Positions 44,607 through 57,603 of a stretch of 64,000 nucleotides of DNA are shown one piece after another. Position numbers and translations under genes: made by a program. Below the pieces are notes generated by a model, which did no database searches, was not told the DNA's origin, and saw only the letters and a list, made by a program, of their open reading frames with translations. Location: NCBI RefSeq assembly GCF_014652895.1, contig NZ_BMZR01000006.1:1-64000 (forward strand), in the 5' to 3' direction. This DNA is from Psychrobacter glaciei (lineage in GTDB: Bacteria; Pseudomonadota; Gammaproteobacteria; Pseudomonadales; Moraxellaceae). Positions within the stretch are counted from its first letter, which is position 1. Each line of letters opens with the position of its first letter.

Positions 44607-46133
44607 TTAACCCAGTAGCTCTTTTAGGATTTGGTTGACTTGCTGCGGGTTGGCACTACCGCGACTGGCTTTCATGACTTGACCTACCAGACCGTTAAAG
44701 GCTTTTTCTTTACCGCCACGATACTCGTCAACCATCGCTTCGTTTTTAGCAATGACTTCTTCAACGATGGCTTTGATAGCGCCCGTATCGGTTTCTTGCT
44801 TGAGACCTTTTTCTTCGATGATTTTGTCAGCGGCATCATCAGCATCGCCGCCCGCGCGTTCATAGAGCGCGCTGAAGACTTTCTTAGCCAACTTGCCAGA
44901 TAGCGTATCGTCTTTGATACGCGCTAGCATGCCAGCCAATTGCTTGGCGCTGATAGGGGAGTCGATGATATCTTTGTCATCTTTGTTCAGTGCGCCGAGT
45001 AGATCGCCCATGACCCAGTTGCCTGCCATTTTGGCATCTGATTGTCCTACTTCAGCGACGACTGCTTCGAAGTAATCGGCAATTTGACGGCTACCAGTTA
45101 AGATACGAGCGTCATACTCTGACAGACCAAGTGCTTCTTCAAAGCGAGCACGACGAGCCACTGGTAGCTCAGGCATCGCCGCTTTGATCGCATCAACCGT
45201 ATGCTGCTCGATACGAACAGGCAGCAGGTCAGGATCAGGGAAGTAGCGATAGTCGTTGGCATCTTCTTTGGTACGCATCGTACGAGTTTCGTCGCGCTCT
45301 GGATCATATAGCATCGTCGCTTGCACAACTTTACCGCCGTCTTCAACGATGTCGATTTGACGCTCGATTTCACGATTGATGGCGCGCTCGATAAAGCGGA
45401 ACGAATTTAAGTTCTTTAGCTCAGTACGCGTGCCCAATTCTGCACCTGGCTTACGCACAGAGACGTTACAATCGCAGCGGAACGAGCCTTCTGCCATGAC
45501 CGCATCTGAGATACCTAGCCACGTGACCAGCTGATGAATGGCTTTGATATAAGCCAGTGCTTCGTGAGCTGAGCGCATGTCTGGCTCAGAGACGATTTCG
45601 ATCAATGGCGTACCAGCACGGTTGAGATCCACACCAGTCATACCATCAACGGCATCATGGACAGATTTACCAGCGTCTTCTTCCAAATGCGCGCGGGTGA
45701 TACCCATACGTTTCGGATATTCGTTCTTTTCGCCTTCATTAACCACGACATCGATATACCCTTCGCCAACGATAGGGTTGGCCATCTGAGTAATTTGATA
45801 GCCTTTAGGCAGATCAGGATAAAAGTAGTTTTTACGGTCAAAGGTATTAAATAGACCCAGCTCAGCATTGACGCCAATGCCGAATTTTAGCGCACGATCG
45901 ACCACGCCCGCATTTAGCACTGGCAAGACACCAGGTAGACCCAAATCTACAATACTGGCTTGTGTGTTTGGCTCGTGACCGAAGTCAGTGGGCGCACTTG
46001 AGAAAATCTTACTTTCCGTATTTAGCTGGCAGTGAATCTCGATACCGATGACGACTTCGTAACCATCAACGAACAGCTCTTTACGAACAGCGTGCTCGCG
46101 AACGGCATTGTTATCAGTAGTTGCTGTGTTCAT
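44607..46133 (-). CDS. gatB: Asp/Glu-tRNA(Asn/Gln) amidotransferase subunit B
   Basis: A 508-residue subunit that binds misacylated tRNA and, with GatA, converts Glu-tRNA-Gln or Asp-tRNA-Asn to the amide. [53 protein letters not shown] and [22 protein letters not shown] are diagnostic. The C-terminal YqeY-like tail ends [18 protein letters not shown]. The ATG at 46133 overlaps the gatA stop by one base, with AAGGAG upstream. Confidence 0.97.
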   Translation of the reverse strand: MNTATTDNNAVREHAVRKELFVDGYEVVIGIEIHCQLNTESKIFSSAPTDFGHEPNTQASIVDLGLPGVLPVLNAGVVDRALKFGIGVNAELGLFNTFDRKNYFYPDLPKGYQITQMANPIVGEGYIDVVVNEGEKNEYPKRMGITRAHLEEDAGKSVHDAVDGMTGVDLNRAGTPLIEIVSEPDMRSAHEALAYIKAIHQLVTWLGISDAVMAEGSFRCDCNVSVRKPGAELGTRTELKNLNSFRFIERAINREIERQIDIVEDGGKVVQATMLYDPERDETRTMRTKEDANDYRYFPDPDLLPVRIEQHTVDAIKAAMPELPVARRARFEEALGLSEYDARILTGSRQIADYFEAVVAEVGQSDAKMAGNWVMGDLLGALNKDDKDIIDSPISAKQLAGMLARIKDDTLSGKLAKKVFSALYERAGGDADDAADKIIEEKGLKQETDTGAIKAIVEEVIAKNEAMVDEYRGGKEKAFNGLVGQVMKASRGSANPQQVNQILKELLG

Positions 46134-47629
46134 TATACCGTCTCCTTTGCGATGGCAGAGTGCTGTAGATGATGATCTGTATGCTGCTGGAATAGATGCG
46201 CAGTCGTGAGCAGTTGACTCTCTTGCCAATGCTTACCGATTAACTGTAAGCCAATAGGTAAGCCTTCTGAGTTTAAACCAACTGGTTGGCTAAGCGCAGG
46301 CAGACCAGCTAAGTTGACCGCGATGGTATAAACATCGCCTAAGTACATGGTCGCAGGGTCGAGGTCTTCAGCAAGCTTGTAAGCAGCCGTTGGTGCCGTT
46401 GGGCTGGCGATGACATCACAGTTGGCAAAGGCGTCTTCGAAGTCTTTAACGATTAAGCGGCGTATTTTTTGTGCTTTAGTATAATAAGCATCGAAATAAC
46501 CAGCAGATAGCGCGTAAGTGCCCGTCAAGATACGGCGCTGTACTTCAGGACCAAAACCTTCAGAACGTGAGCGCGTGTATAGATCGATGAGATCTTTTGG
46601 ATTCTCACAGCGATAGCCAAAGCGCACACCATCGAAGCGCGACAGGTTAGATGATGCTTCTGCAGGGGCTAGCATGTAGTAAGTCGCCAACGTGATTTCA
46701 GGATCAGTGATGTTCACTTCTACGATGGTTGCGCCCAGCTCTTCGTATTTTGTCAAAGCAGCACGTACGGCTGTTTCTACTTCAGCATCAAGCCCTTTAC
46801 TAAAGTATTCTTTAGCGACACCGATACGTAGACCAGCAAAGGGTTTATCACCAGCGGCTGCTTCTGCATCATTGATGTCTTGTACGTAGTCAGGCATGTC
46901 ATACTTGATAGACGTTGCATCACGCGCATCGTGCCCAATCATTGGTTGCAATAGATAAGCGCAATCTTTGGCGCTGCGTCCCATGCTGCCAGCTTGATCC
47001 AGACTTGATGCATAGGCAATCATACCAAAGCGTGACACTCGGCCATAAGTGGGCTTGATACCCGTTAAGCCACAGAATGAAGCAGGCTGACGAATAGAGC
47101 CGCCCGTATCACTACCGGTTGCGACTGGCACAAAACCTGCGGCAACCGCGGCAGCACTACCACCTGATGAACCACCAGGGACGCGCTCTAGATTCCAAGG
47201 GTTTTGCACCGTACCATAGTATGAGCTGCTATTGTCCGAGCCCATCGCAAACTCATCCATGTTGAGCTTGCCCAAGCTAATCATGCCTGCTTTGTCGATG
47301 TTTGACACGATAGTAGCATTATAAGGTGAGACAAAGTTATGTAGCATCTTTGAGCCGCAAGTGGTCAATACGCCTTGGGTACAAAAGATATCTTTGTGCG
47401 CCATCGGTACACCAAGTAATGGGCGCTGATCACCTTGCGCCCGCATCTCGTCCGCTGCTTGCGCTTGTGCGCGTGCTGTCTCAGACGTATGAGTGATAAA
47501 GCTATTAATCTTGCTGTCTAGCGCATCGATACGTTTAATATAGTGTTCTGTCAGCTCAAGGCTACTAAATTGTTTTTCTTGCAAGCCCGTAATAAGCTGC
47601 TGGGTACTTAATAAATGAAGTTCAGACAT
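46133..47629 (-). CDS. gatA: Asp/Glu-tRNA(Asn/Gln) amidotransferase subunit A (glutaminase)
   Basis: A 498-residue amidase. The Ser-cisSer-Lys site is visible as Lys in [23 protein letters not shown] and [16 protein letters not shown] (nucleophile Ser). It releases ammonia from glutamine and channels it to GatB. The order gatC-gatA-gatB on one strand is standard. The TAATG junction with gatB indicates coupling. Confidence 0.97.
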   Translation of the reverse strand: MSELHLLSTQQLITGLQEKQFSSLELTEHYIKRIDALDSKINSFITHTSETARAQAQAADEMRAQGDQRPLLGVPMAHKDIFCTQGVLTTCGSKMLHNFVSPYNATIVSNIDKAGMISLGKLNMDEFAMGSDNSSSYYGTVQNPWNLERVPGGSSGGSAAAVAAGFVPVATGSDTGGSIRQPASFCGLTGIKPTYGRVSRFGMIAYASSLDQAGSMGRSAKDCAYLLQPMIGHDARDATSIKYDMPDYVQDINDAEAAAGDKPFAGLRIGVAKEYFSKGLDAEVETAVRAALTKYEELGATIVEVNITDPEITLATYYMLAPAEASSNLSRFDGVRFGYRCENPKDLIDLYTRSRSEGFGPEVQRRILTGTYALSAGYFDAYYTKAQKIRRLIVKDFEDAFANCDVIASPTAPTAAYKLAEDLDPATMYLGDVYTIAVNLAGLPALSQPVGLNSEGLPIGLQLIGKHWQESQLLTTAHLFQQHTDHHLQHSAIAKETV

Positions 47630-47699
47630 AAGGTGTCGTCCGTCAAAATGTTAATAGCATAAAATAAAATGAGATAAAGGCAGAAATAGAGCCGACCAA

Positions 47700-48014
47700 T
47701 TATTCAATCACTTGTGGTACTAGGTACAAACCGTCTTCAACTGCTGGCGCGACCGATTGGTTACGTTCACGATTGATATCGTGTTTGGCGACGTCGGCAC
47801 GCAAGTCTTGGCAAGCCTCATGGATATTCGATAGTGGTTTAACATCAGTCGTGTCCACATTACCAAGCGTATGCATCAGTTTTAATACTTTGCTGATTTC
47901 GTTGGCATAGCTGTTGGCGGTCGTTTCATCGACACCCAATCGCGCAAGGCTGGCAACTTCTAGGATTTCTTCACGGCTGACGTTGCTGTCAGACGTTGCT
48001 GGTTGCTGTGACAT
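47700..48014 (-). CDS. gatC: Asp/Glu-tRNA(Asn/Gln) amidotransferase subunit C
   Basis: A 104-residue belt subunit stabilising GatA-GatB. SREEILEVASLARLGVDETTANSYANEISKVLKLMHTLGNVDTTDVKPL is the core, followed by LRADVAKHD and the C-terminal VAPAVEDGLYLVPQVIE. An N-terminal extension of about 13 residues precedes the core. First gene of the operon. Confidence 0.95.
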   Translation of the reverse strand: MSQQPATSDSNVSREEILEVASLARLGVDETTANSYANEISKVLKLMHTLGNVDTTDVKPLSNIHEACQDLRADVAKHDINRERNQSVAPAVEDGLYLVPQVIE

Positions 48015-49714
<1,700 letters not shown>

Positions 49715-49998
49715 GTGACCATTCGTTTAAGTGGCTTTTTATTTAAATGAACATCAGTTGTTGTTAACCGTGATTTTTTACAAGCATGCTTCAGTGACGG
49801 TTAACACGATTGTCAAACATTCGATTTAACGATAAAAGTAAATAACGATAAAGGTAGCCAGTTGCGCTGCCTTTAATCATATTACTAATTGCCAGCTACA
49901 CGCATCGCCACTAAATGCTGATAACGATGAGATCGTTAAACATTGTTATAACTAGCGCTAGGTATTGCTCACATTAGAAAACCTTAATTAGATGACTT

Positions 49999-50865
49999 AT
50001 GACGCCAAGTATTTTTGCACGCCAGCCATTAGCACTTCGTAAGGCTGCTATTGTATTGATAGTAGCGTTGATAATGATGTGGTTCGATAGCAAAAATCCG
50101 GAATGGTTCAGTCCTGTACGCAATACCAGTCATGCCGCTATGCAGCCTATCTATGAACTGTCACTATTGCCAAGCTATGCTAAGCATTGGGCAAGTGGCA
50201 GCTTACAATCAAAAGAAGCGCTACGCCGCGAAAACATGCAATTAAAGTCGCAGTTGATTCACGCGCAGGCCAAGCTCCAGCAGCAAGACTATATTTTGGC
50301 ACAAAATGCGCGCTTGCAAGGCATCTTGTCGACCACCAAACCTGAACAGTTTGAGCTAAATTTGGCACAGGTTATCGGTACAGACACCAATTTACTTCGC
50401 CAAATCGTCGTGCTTAATAAAGGCGCGCAAGATGGGGTGCAAGTCGGTCAAACGGTCATCGACGAAGACGGTATATTGGGTCAGATCATCAATGTTTATC
50501 CCAATACCAGTCGCTTACTACTCATTACTGATGAGCAGCAGTCGGTAGCAGTAACGGTTAAACGTACGGGTCAGCGGGCGATTGTGACGGGTCAGGGAAT
50601 ACCCACTTCTTTAAGCCTCAATTATGTCTTCAAAACCTCAGACGTGCGCGTGGGTGACGAGCTGGTTTCTTCAGGTTTAGGTGGTCGCATTCCAGCAGGC
50701 TATCGAGTCGGTCGGATCGCTCATGTCAAAGACACGCAAGCAGATAACTTCAGAAGTATTGAAGTCACGCCAGCGGCAAATTTTATCGATAATGCCTACG
50801 TATTAGTGCTTCAAGACAAGCTGATAGATAAAAGTAATGTGGGTTTCGATAGTAATGGTGGCTGA
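49999..50865 (+). CDS. mreC: Rod-shape-determining protein MreC
   Basis: A 288-residue bitopic protein: N-terminal transmembrane segment (KAAIVLIVALIMMWF), a coiled coil (SKEALRRENMQLKSQLIHAQAKLQQQDYILAQNARLQ, about 70-107) and a beta-rich periplasmic domain (VLNKGAQDGVQVGQTVIDEDGILGQIINVYPNTSRLLLITD; GDELVSSGLGGRIPAGYRVGRI). It links MreB to the cell-wall synthases. The gap of 284 bases after mreB is long and holds nothing I recognise. Confidence 0.95.
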   Translation: MTPSIFARQPLALRKAAIVLIVALIMMWFDSKNPEWFSPVRNTSHAAMQPIYELSLLPSYAKHWASGSLQSKEALRRENMQLKSQLIHAQAKLQQQDYILAQNARLQGILSTTKPEQFELNLAQVIGTDTNLLRQIVVLNKGAQDGVQVGQTVIDEDGILGQIINVYPNTSRLLLITDEQQSVAVTVKRTGQRAIVTGQGIPTSLSLNYVFKTSDVRVGDELVSSGLGGRIPAGYRVGRIAHVKDTQADNFRSIEVTPAANFIDNAYVLVLQDKLIDKSNVGFDSNGG

Positions 50866-51001
50866 TATTCAATTTATACATCGCTAACCACTTTGCTGGG
50901 CTCGCTCTATAGTGTCTTCACCCATACCTTTTTAGTGATGTTTTTTCAGCTAAATAGACGTTCAAATGGCCGCCGCCAAACACTCGCTAAGGTAGGTATT
51001 C

Positions 51002-51487
51002 ATGACGTATTCTGACTCTAGGCACCCAATCGGGATCTTGCTCATTGCGATTGTTACCAGCTTTGTCGTTGCCTCATCGCTCAATGTCTATCCATTAAGT
51101 CCTAGTATGGCTACCTTGCGTCCCATGATTATGATCATGGTGCTGATTTTTTGGCTGCTGTTTCAGCCACGTTACGTTGGTATCTTTACCGCGTTTACCA
51201 TTGGTTTAGTAGCAGACCTTTTGATGGACACCCACTTAGGTCAGCAAGCCTTTGCTGCTGTGATGGTGGCACTTGTTATCAAGATCAGTAGCATTTATGT
51301 CAGAAAGTTAAACACTGTCAATGCTTGGCTTATCGCCTCATTAGGCTTGCTGCTGTTTCAACTGAGTTTGTGGATGCTACAGATGTTTATCCAAAATATT
51401 TTTGTCGCGCAGTCTGCCTTTTCTTTATTGATGAGTATAGTCAGCTGGCCTCTAGTGCTACTAGTGTTACGAAAATTTGCGCGTTAA
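51002..51487 (+). CDS. mreD: Rod-shape-determining protein MreD
   Basis: A 161-residue polytopic protein with five hydrophobic segments and the MreD block PRYVGIFTAFTIGLVADLLMDTHLGQQAFAAVMVALVI. It partners MreC in the elongasome. Family members diverge strongly, but length, topology and position after mreC fit. Confidence 0.92.
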   Translation: MTYSDSRHPIGILLIAIVTSFVVASSLNVYPLSPSMATLRPMIMIMVLIFWLLFQPRYVGIFTAFTIGLVADLLMDTHLGQQAFAAVMVALVIKISSIYVRKLNTVNAWLIASLGLLLFQLSLWMLQMFIQNIFVAQSAFSLLMSIVSWPLVLLVLRKFAR

Positions 51488-51648
51488 TCAATTCAGTTAC
51501 TACCTCAATAATTGCTTTTGAGAGCTTCTCTGTTATTAGTAGTGTTAATGTGATTGGCAGTAGAATTTATGCTCAACATGAAAGCTGCCAATCCTGAAAG
51601 CCTCTGTGCCTTTGATAATTGATATGATCATAAAACAAGAGAATAGCG

Positions 51649-52314
51649 ATGGATATTATTTTAGCCTCTAGTTCACCGCGTCGTCGGGAGTTGCTCGCTA
51701 GAGCGCAGCTGGATTTTACGGTCATGAGCGTCGATATCGATGAAACGCCACAAGATAATGAGCTACCAAAAAACTATATTGAGCGTATGGTCGCTGCCAA
51801 AGCGGCTGCCGCAGTACAACAGTTAAATGACACCGTTGAAACAAGCAAAGATAACCTCGCTGAGCAGCTTATTATTTTGACCTCTGATACCATTGGTGTG
51901 CTACCAGATGGTCAGACGGTACTGGTAAAACCAGCCGATCGCGAGCACGCTTATCGCATGTGGCAGCAAATGTCAGATAATACCCATGAAGTATGGACGG
52001 CAGTACAAGCTACCCATGTATCCTTAGTTTCTACGCACACTCATACAGAAAACCATGAGTCAGTATTCCAAGTTGTCAAGCAACAACAAATCACCGAACG
52101 TACGGCAGTCACCTTTATACCTCTGACGACGGAGATGATGAGCTGTTATTGGGAGAGTGGCGAACCTGCTGATAAAGCAGGTGGCTACGGTATTCAAGGT
52201 TTGGGTGCTGCATGGGTTAGCCGTATCAATGGTAGCTATACCAATGTCGTCGGCTTGCCGCTTTCGCAAACGCTGGCATTGCTTAAAGATATTCTAGATA
52301 CTGGCACTCATTAA
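51649..52314 (+). CDS. Maf-type nucleoside triphosphate pyrophosphatase (YhdE-like)
   Basis: A 221-residue Maf protein. ASSSPRRRELLARA is the N-terminal loop, TSDTIGVLPDG the catalytic Asp region (usually ADT), and YWESGEPADKAGGYGIQG the conserved C-terminal motif, which in the dTTP/UTP-specific YhdE branch carries KAGGY. The enzyme removes modified nucleotides; older annotation calls it a septum formation inhibitor. An insert (VSLVSTHTHTENHESVFQ) lengthens one loop. The position between mreD and rng is conserved in gammaproteobacteria. Confidence 0.93.
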   Translation: MDIILASSSPRRRELLARAQLDFTVMSVDIDETPQDNELPKNYIERMVAAKAAAAVQQLNDTVETSKDNLAEQLIILTSDTIGVLPDGQTVLVKPADREHAYRMWQQMSDNTHEVWTAVQATHVSLVSTHTHTENHESVFQVVKQQQITERTAVTFIPLTTEMMSCYWESGEPADKAGGYGIQGLGAAWVSRINGSYTNVVGLPLSQTLALLKDILDTGTH

Positions 52315-52485
52315 AAAGCCACAATGGTAGAGCAGCCCTTGTCAATGCGCTAAAAGCCCGCCGTTCATTGTCTGCACATAACGACACGCTAGGGTAATGG
52401 GCAAGAGCAAGTTGCATTTGTTACACTGTAAATCTAATAGACGATGACTGTCTAACAAGAAAGCTGAAAGATAAGAGAAAACATT

Positions 52486-54096
52486 ATGTCCGAAGAGCTG
52501 CTGATTAATATTAGTCCAATGGAGTCGCGTGTCGCCGTGCTAGACAACGGTATCCTAGGCGAAATCTATATTGAGCGACATCACAAACTGGGTTTGGTTG
52601 GTAATATCTATCTGGGTACTGTTGTGCGTGTCCTTCCGGGTATGCAAGCGGCCTTTGTTGATATCGGTCAGTCACGGACAGCGTTTTTACATGTCAATGA
52701 TATGCAGCGCGAGCCTCGTCCAATAGTAGAAAGAAAAAATAAAGCACCTGATGAGGGTAAGAAGGAGGCAAATACAAATACAGACAACACTGTGGTGGAA
52801 AACGGTGTTGATAGTCTAGACGTCAGCCCGCCAGTGGTCAGTGCGCAAAGTACCGATGTCGTTCCTGTTTCTAAAACCCTTATCCAGCACCGCTTGCACG
52901 AAAGCCAACGTATTCTTGTCCAAGTGACAAAAGACCAATTGGGCAGCAAAGGCGCTCGCCTGACCACCAATGTCTCTCTGCCGTCGCGCTATCTGGTATA
53001 TTTGCCATCGAGTGATCATATCGGCATATCACAGCGTATCGATGGCGAAGAAGAGCGTAACCGTCTCAAGACTGAGCTAAATAGTTTGATGCAAACCGTC
53101 AACCTAAAAGGCGGATTGATTGCCCGTACGGCTGCCGAGCGCGTGCCTGTCGATAAACTAGAAGAAGACATTTATTATTTGTTGCAGCTTTGGCGGACTA
53201 TCTGCGCGCGTCGTCAGGAAATCAATCATCATCAAAGCTCAGAGCTTATTTACCAAGAGTTGGCTCTACCACTACGCTCGATTCGTGACCTAGTACATAC
53301 CGATACCGCAAAAATCGTCATTGATAATGCACAAATCTACGAGCAAGTCAGGCAGTTCGCTAAAGAGTTCGTGCCTTTCGTCTATGATCGAATTGTGCAT
53401 TATACCGCGGAGCAATCCTTATTTGACGTTCATCGGGTTGAAGACGATTTACGTGATGCTTTAAAACGTCGCGTTGACTTAAAGTCAGGTGGTTACTTAA
53501 TTATTGACCAGACCGAAGCGATGACCACGATTGATGTCAACACAGGCTCTTTTGTTGGTGGACGTTCATTAGAAGATACGGTTTACAAAACCAACTTAGA
53601 AGCCACTCATGCCATCGCTCGACAGCTGCGTTTGCGTAATCTTGGCGGTATTATTATCCTAGACTTCATTGATATGCTGGAGCAGCAGCATAAAGATGAC
53701 GTGCTGGAGAGTTTGCAGTCGCAACTGGCACAAGACTATGCCAAGACGAAGATTACCCAAGTCAGTGAACTTGGTTTGGTAGAGATGACCCGTAAACGTA
53801 CTCGTGAATCGCTAGGGCAGCAGTTGTGTGAGCCGTGTTCAACTTGTCAAGGCCGCGGCTTTGTCAAAACCGCTGAAACCGTCTGCTTTGAGATATTCCG
53901 TGAAATCATGCGCTGTGCTCGTACCTATAATTCTCCTAAGAAGTTTACGGTGGTTGCCCATGCCGCAGTCATTGATTTATTACTCACCTCAGAGTCGGAT
54001 ACGGTAGCAGATTTAGAGTATCTGCTGGGTAGGGTGATTACTTTTGATGTCGAAAATCTCTATACCCAAGAGCAGTACGATATCGTTTTAGACTAA
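52486..54096 (+). CDS. rng: Ribonuclease G
   Basis: A 536-residue endoribonuclease that matures the 16S rRNA 5' end and degrades mRNA. The S1 domain spans LVGNIYLGTVVRVLPGMQAAFVDIGQSRTAFLHVNDM and is interrupted by an Asp/Asn/Val-rich insertion at about residues 80-125. The catalytic acids are in TTIDVNTGSFVGGRS and IIILDFIDML, and the zinc-link CEPCSTCQGRGF follows. It lacks the long C-terminal scaffold of RNase E, which supports RNase G. Confidence 0.95.
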   Translation: MSEELLINISPMESRVAVLDNGILGEIYIERHHKLGLVGNIYLGTVVRVLPGMQAAFVDIGQSRTAFLHVNDMQREPRPIVERKNKAPDEGKKEANTNTDNTVVENGVDSLDVSPPVVSAQSTDVVPVSKTLIQHRLHESQRILVQVTKDQLGSKGARLTTNVSLPSRYLVYLPSSDHIGISQRIDGEEERNRLKTELNSLMQTVNLKGGLIARTAAERVPVDKLEEDIYYLLQLWRTICARRQEINHHQSSELIYQELALPLRSIRDLVHTDTAKIVIDNAQIYEQVRQFAKEFVPFVYDRIVHYTAEQSLFDVHRVEDDLRDALKRRVDLKSGGYLIIDQTEAMTTIDVNTGSFVGGRSLEDTVYKTNLEATHAIARQLRLRNLGGIIILDFIDMLEQQHKDDVLESLQSQLAQDYAKTKITQVSELGLVEMTRKRTRESLGQQLCEPCSTCQGRGFVKTAETVCFEIFREIMRCARTYNSPKKFTVVAHAAVIDLLLTSESDTVADLEYLLGRVITFDVENLYTQEQYDIVLD

Positions 54097-54192
54097 CGGT
54101 TTGCCCATCACTAAGCTATTCAACGCAAATGATTGGCTATAAGTGATTTTGTTTATAAAGCCTAATATCTTGAAATGCCATAGATATTGCTC

Positions 54193-54220
54193 TTGCAATG
54201 ACTAAAATACTATGTATAAT
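54193..54220 (+). promoter_or_regulatory. Candidate promoter of the S10 operon
   Basis: TTGCAA (54193-54198), 16-base spacer, TATAAT (54215-54220). Transcription from here would give a leader of about 275 bases before rpsJ. In the leader, GCGC..CCA/TGG.GC and ACCAAA-CGGCT-TTTGGT stems can form. E. coli uses such a leader for L4 autoregulation; whether this one does is not shown. The remainder of 54097-54503 holds no gene. Confidence 0.65.
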
Positions 54221-54503
54221 ATATACCACTGAATTATATATGCGCAGCCAATCAAACAGCTGGCGCTATGACAGCTAGAGCATCGTTTCTAGCACTATTT
54301 CATTATGCCTTTGCTGACATCCTATTATGGAAGGGTCGGCGGGGCTTTAAACTATTTTGCTTTTGGCACGCTACAAGTTCGGATAAAGAACTCATTCTGG
54401 TTAAGAACAGAAGGCAGCTTTAAGTAAATATTTAACCAAACGGCTTTTGGTCATATCTTTGCAAAGCAAGAATGACGAAAGCACATATTAGGAGCTTGCT
54501 GGC

Positions 54504-54815
54504 ATGGCTAACCAGAGAATCCGTATCCGTCTTAAGTCTTTTGATCATCGTCTGATTGATCAATCTGCACAAGAGATTGTTGATACTGCAAAGCGCACCG
54601 GTGCGCAAGTTTGTGGTCCTGTACCGTTGCCGACTCGCATTGAGCGCTTCAACGTTCTAACCTCACCACACGTTAACAAAGACGCTCGTGATCAGTACGA
54701 AATCCGTACTCATAAGCGTATGGTTGACATTGTTCAACCTACCGATAAAACTGTGGATGCGCTAATGAAGCTTGACTTAGCGGCGGGTGTTGACGTTCAA
54801 ATTGCTTTGGGTTAA
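54504..54815 (+). CDS. rpsJ: 30S ribosomal protein S10
   Basis: A 103-residue S10 ([80 protein letters not shown]), normal length. S10 also acts as NusE in transcription antitermination. It opens the S10 operon. Ribosome-binding site AGGAG. Confidence 0.98.
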   Translation: MANQRIRIRLKSFDHRLIDQSAQEIVDTAKRTGAQVCGPVPLPTRIERFNVLTSPHVNKDARDQYEIRTHKRMVDIVQPTDKTVDALMKLDLAAGVDVQIALG

Positions 54816-54863
54816 TGCACATAAACACCCAACCCATTAATATAAGATATAAAGAGGTCTAAA

Positions 54864-55502
54864 ATGGCGATCGGTTTAGTCGGTAAAAAATGCGGCATGA
54901 CCCGTGTCTTCACTGAAGCAGGCGCATCTATCCCTGTAACAGTGGTTGAGATCAGTGCTAACCGCATTACTCAAGTAAAAAATACTGATGTAGATGGCTA
55001 TCAAGCCATCCAAATTACCACAGGCACCCGTCGTGACAGCCGCGTAACAGCAGCTCAAAAAGGTCACTTCGCTAAAGCCGGCGTTGCCGCTGGTCGTGGT
55101 GTTTGGGAATTTCGTGCCAATGACAGCGATCTTGAAGGTCGTGAGATTGGTGGTGAGATCCTAGCTGACTTGTTTGAACAAGGTCAGATGGTTGATGTCA
55201 CAGGAAACAGTAAAGGTAAAGGCTTTCAAGGCGGCGTGAAGCGTCACAACTTCAGCATGCAAGATGCCACTCATGGTAACTCAGTATCTCACCGTGCCAT
55301 TGGTTCAACTGGTCAAAACCAGTCACCAGGTAAAGTCTTCAAAGGCAAAAAAATGCCAGGTCAGATGGGTAACAAACGCGTTACCGTTCAAGGCCTAGAA
55401 GTGATATCGGTTGATGTTGAAAATGGGTTACTTGTCATCAAGGGTGCTATCCCAGGTGCCACCGGTGGCGATGTCATCGTACGTCCGTCAGTCAAAGCCT
55501 AA
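54864..55502 (+). CDS. rplC: 50S ribosomal protein L3
   Basis: A 212-residue L3 beginning [28 protein letters not shown]. It contains the [17 protein letters not shown] and [34 protein letters not shown] blocks near the peptidyl-transferase centre, including the Gln that is methylated in E. coli. Starts 48 bases after rpsJ with AGAGGT upstream. Confidence 0.98.
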   Translation: MAIGLVGKKCGMTRVFTEAGASIPVTVVEISANRITQVKNTDVDGYQAIQITTGTRRDSRVTAAQKGHFAKAGVAAGRGVWEFRANDSDLEGREIGGEILADLFEQGQMVDVTGNSKGKGFQGGVKRHNFSMQDATHGNSVSHRAIGSTGQNQSPGKVFKGKKMPGQMGNKRVTVQGLEVISVDVENGLLVIKGAIPGATGGDVIVRPSVKA

Positions 55503-55516
55503 GCAAGGGGATTAAC

Positions 55517-56119
55517 GTGGATTTAAAAACAGTTACAGGGGCGGCAGTTGAGCTTTCTGATACGGCTTTCGGTCGTGAATTCAACGAAGCACTAGTGCAT
55601 CAAGTCGTCACCGCATATCTTGCTGGTGCTCGCCAAGGTACACGCGCTCAAAAGACCCGTGCCGAAGTTTCTGGCGGTGGCATTAAGCCATGGCGCCAAA
55701 AAGGTACTGGTCGTGCTCGTGCAGGCTCTATTCGTAGTCCTATCTGGCGTGGGGGCGGACGCACATTTGCGGCCAAACCACAAGATTGGTCACAGAAAGT
55801 CAACCGTAAAATGTATCGCGGTGCTATGCAGTGTATCCTAGCCGAATTGATTCGCCAAGAGCGTTTGATCTTGGTTGAAGAGTTGAGCGTTTCTGGACCT
55901 AAGACTAAAGAGCTTATCGCAAAGTTAGGTGAGTTAAATGCATCACGTGCATTAATCGTCACCAAAGAAGTTGACGAAAACTTATACTTAGCTGCTCGAA
56001 ACATCCCACATGTCAATGTACTTGATACAAGTGAAGTGGATCCAGTGAGCTTGATCGCTTTTGATAAAGTGATCATGACAGTCGAAGCTGCGAAACAATT
56101 TGAGGAAGCACTAGCATGA
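55517..56119 (+). CDS. rplD: 50S ribosomal protein L4
   Basis: A 200-residue L4 with GTG start preceded by AAGGGG. The extended loop [38 protein letters not shown] lines the exit tunnel. In E. coli L4 represses its own operon. The stop overlaps rplW (ATGA). Confidence 0.97.
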   Translation: MDLKTVTGAAVELSDTAFGREFNEALVHQVVTAYLAGARQGTRAQKTRAEVSGGGIKPWRQKGTGRARAGSIRSPIWRGGGRTFAAKPQDWSQKVNRKMYRGAMQCILAELIRQERLILVEELSVSGPKTKELIAKLGELNASRALIVTKEVDENLYLAARNIPHVNVLDTSEVDPVSLIAFDKVIMTVEAAKQFEEALA

Positions 56120-56466
56120 ATAACGCAAGACTTTATCAGATCCTAAGAGGACCTGTATTCTCAGAGAAATCTCAAATGCTTGGCGACTCACTTGGTGTGC
56201 AGGTATTTAAAATTGACTCTAACGCTACTAAGTTAGAAGTTAAAAAAGCAGTTGAGATGATGTTTGAAGGTGTTGAAGTTTTAAAAGTAAACACATTGAA
56301 CGTTAAAGGTAAGACAAAGCGTTTTGGTAAAAGTATCGGCCGTCGTAATGACTATAAAAAAGCCTATGTTACCTTAAAAGCTGGTCAAGATGTACAAATG
56401 GCTGATGCTGGTGAAGAGGTCGCAAATACGACTGCTTCTACTAGTGAAACAGCGAATAACGAATAA
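56116..56466 (+). CDS. rplW: 50S ribosomal protein L23 with C-terminal extension
   Basis: A 116-residue L23 ([91 protein letters not shown]). L23 docks trigger factor and SRP at the tunnel exit. About 18 extra Ala/Thr/Glu-rich residues after DVQM exceed the usual length of about 100. Overlaps rplD by four bases. Confidence 0.97.
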   Translation: MNNARLYQILRGPVFSEKSQMLGDSLGVQVFKIDSNATKLEVKKAVEMMFEGVEVLKVNTLNVKGKTKRFGKSIGRRNDYKKAYVTLKAGQDVQMADAGEEVANTTASTSETANNE

Positions 56467-56477
56467 GGATTACACTC

Positions 56478-57305
56478 ATGCCTATCGTAAGAGCAAAGCC
56501 AACATCACCAGGCCGTCGTTTTGTTGAAAAAGTAGTGCATCCACACCTTTATAAAGGTCGTCCGTTTGCAGCGCTTCTAGAATCAAAAAGCAAGACCGGT
56601 GGTCGTAACAATAATGGCCGTATCACTACTCGTCACATCGGCGGTGGTCATAAGCAACATTATCGTATTATTGATTTTAAACGTACTAAAGACAATATCC
56701 CAGCTACAGTAGAGCGTATTGAATACGATCCTAACCGTACTGCGCATATTGCTTTACTTAAGTACGCTGACGGCGAACGTCGTTATATTATCGCTGCTAA
56801 GAAACAAGTAGTTGGTGATACTGTAATGTCAGGTGAATTATCACCAATTCGTCCAGGTAACTGTTTACCGCTAAAAAACATACCACTAGGTACTGTGATC
56901 CATAATATCGAACTTAAAATCGGTAAAGGTGCACAGATGGCTCGTTCTGCGGGTGCTAGTGTTCAGTTGCTAGGTCGTGACGGTATTTATGCTATTCTAC
57001 GTATGCGCTCTGGCGAAACACGCCGTGTACACGTGAATTGCCGTGCTGTTATTGGTGAAGTTTCTAACACTGAAAACAACTTGAAATCACTTGGTAAAGC
57101 TGGTGCTTCACGTTGGCGTGGTGTTCGTCCTTCTGTTCGTGGTGTCGCTATGAACCCGGTTGATCACCCACACGGTGGTGGTGAAGGTCGTAATAAAGGT
57201 CGCCATCCAACTAGCCCTTGGGGTCAGAAGTCTAAAGGACTTAAAACGCGTCACAATAAGCGTACTGACAACATGATCATCCGCCGCCGCGCCAAGAAGA
57301 AATAA
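56478..57305 (+). CDS. rplB: 50S ribosomal protein L2
   Basis: A 275-residue L2, normal length. [28 protein letters not shown] and the C-terminal [29 protein letters not shown], with the conserved His needed for peptidyl transfer, are present. The gap to rplW is 11 bases, with AAGGA upstream. Confidence 0.98.
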   Translation: MPIVRAKPTSPGRRFVEKVVHPHLYKGRPFAALLESKSKTGGRNNNGRITTRHIGGGHKQHYRIIDFKRTKDNIPATVERIEYDPNRTAHIALLKYADGERRYIIAAKKQVVGDTVMSGELSPIRPGNCLPLKNIPLGTVIHNIELKIGKGAQMARSAGASVQLLGRDGIYAILRMRSGETRRVHVNCRAVIGEVSNTENNLKSLGKAGASRWRGVRPSVRGVAMNPVDHPHGGGEGRNKGRHPTSPWGQKSKGLKTRHNKRTDNMIIRRRAKKK

Positions 57306-57317
57306 AGGAAGAATTTC

Positions 57318-57593
57318 ATGCCTCGTTCATTGAAAAAAGGTCCATTCATAGACGCGCACTTATTTGCTAAAGTTGAAAATGCATTAGACACCAACTCACG
57401 CAAACCAATTAAGACTTGGTCGCGCCGCTCGATGATTCTGCCACAAATGGTTGGCCTAACTTTATCTGTTCACAACGGCCGTACTCACGTACCGGTTATT
57501 GTGAGTGAGCAGATGGTTGGTCATAAACTAGGTGAATTTGCCCCGACTCGTACGTATCGTGGTCACGGCATTGACAAAAAAGCTAAGAGATAA
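57318..57593 (+). CDS. rpsS: 30S ribosomal protein S19
   Basis: A 91-residue S19 ([74 protein letters not shown]), normal length. It forms a complex with S13 in the 30S head. 12 bases after rplB, with AAAGGAAG upstream. Confidence 0.98.
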
Positions 57594-57603
57594 GGTGCTT
57601 ACC

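Noticed and set aside
46134..46229. Upstream extension of gatB by 32 residues
   Set aside because: It lies within gatA in another frame; the ATG at 46133 has AAGGAG and the conserved N-terminus follows it.
51552..51593. 9-bp inverted repeat GATTGGCAG...CTGCCAATC between mreD and maf
   Set aside because: The spacer of 24 bases and lack of a T-tract make it weak as a terminator; the length is near chance expectation in a window this size.
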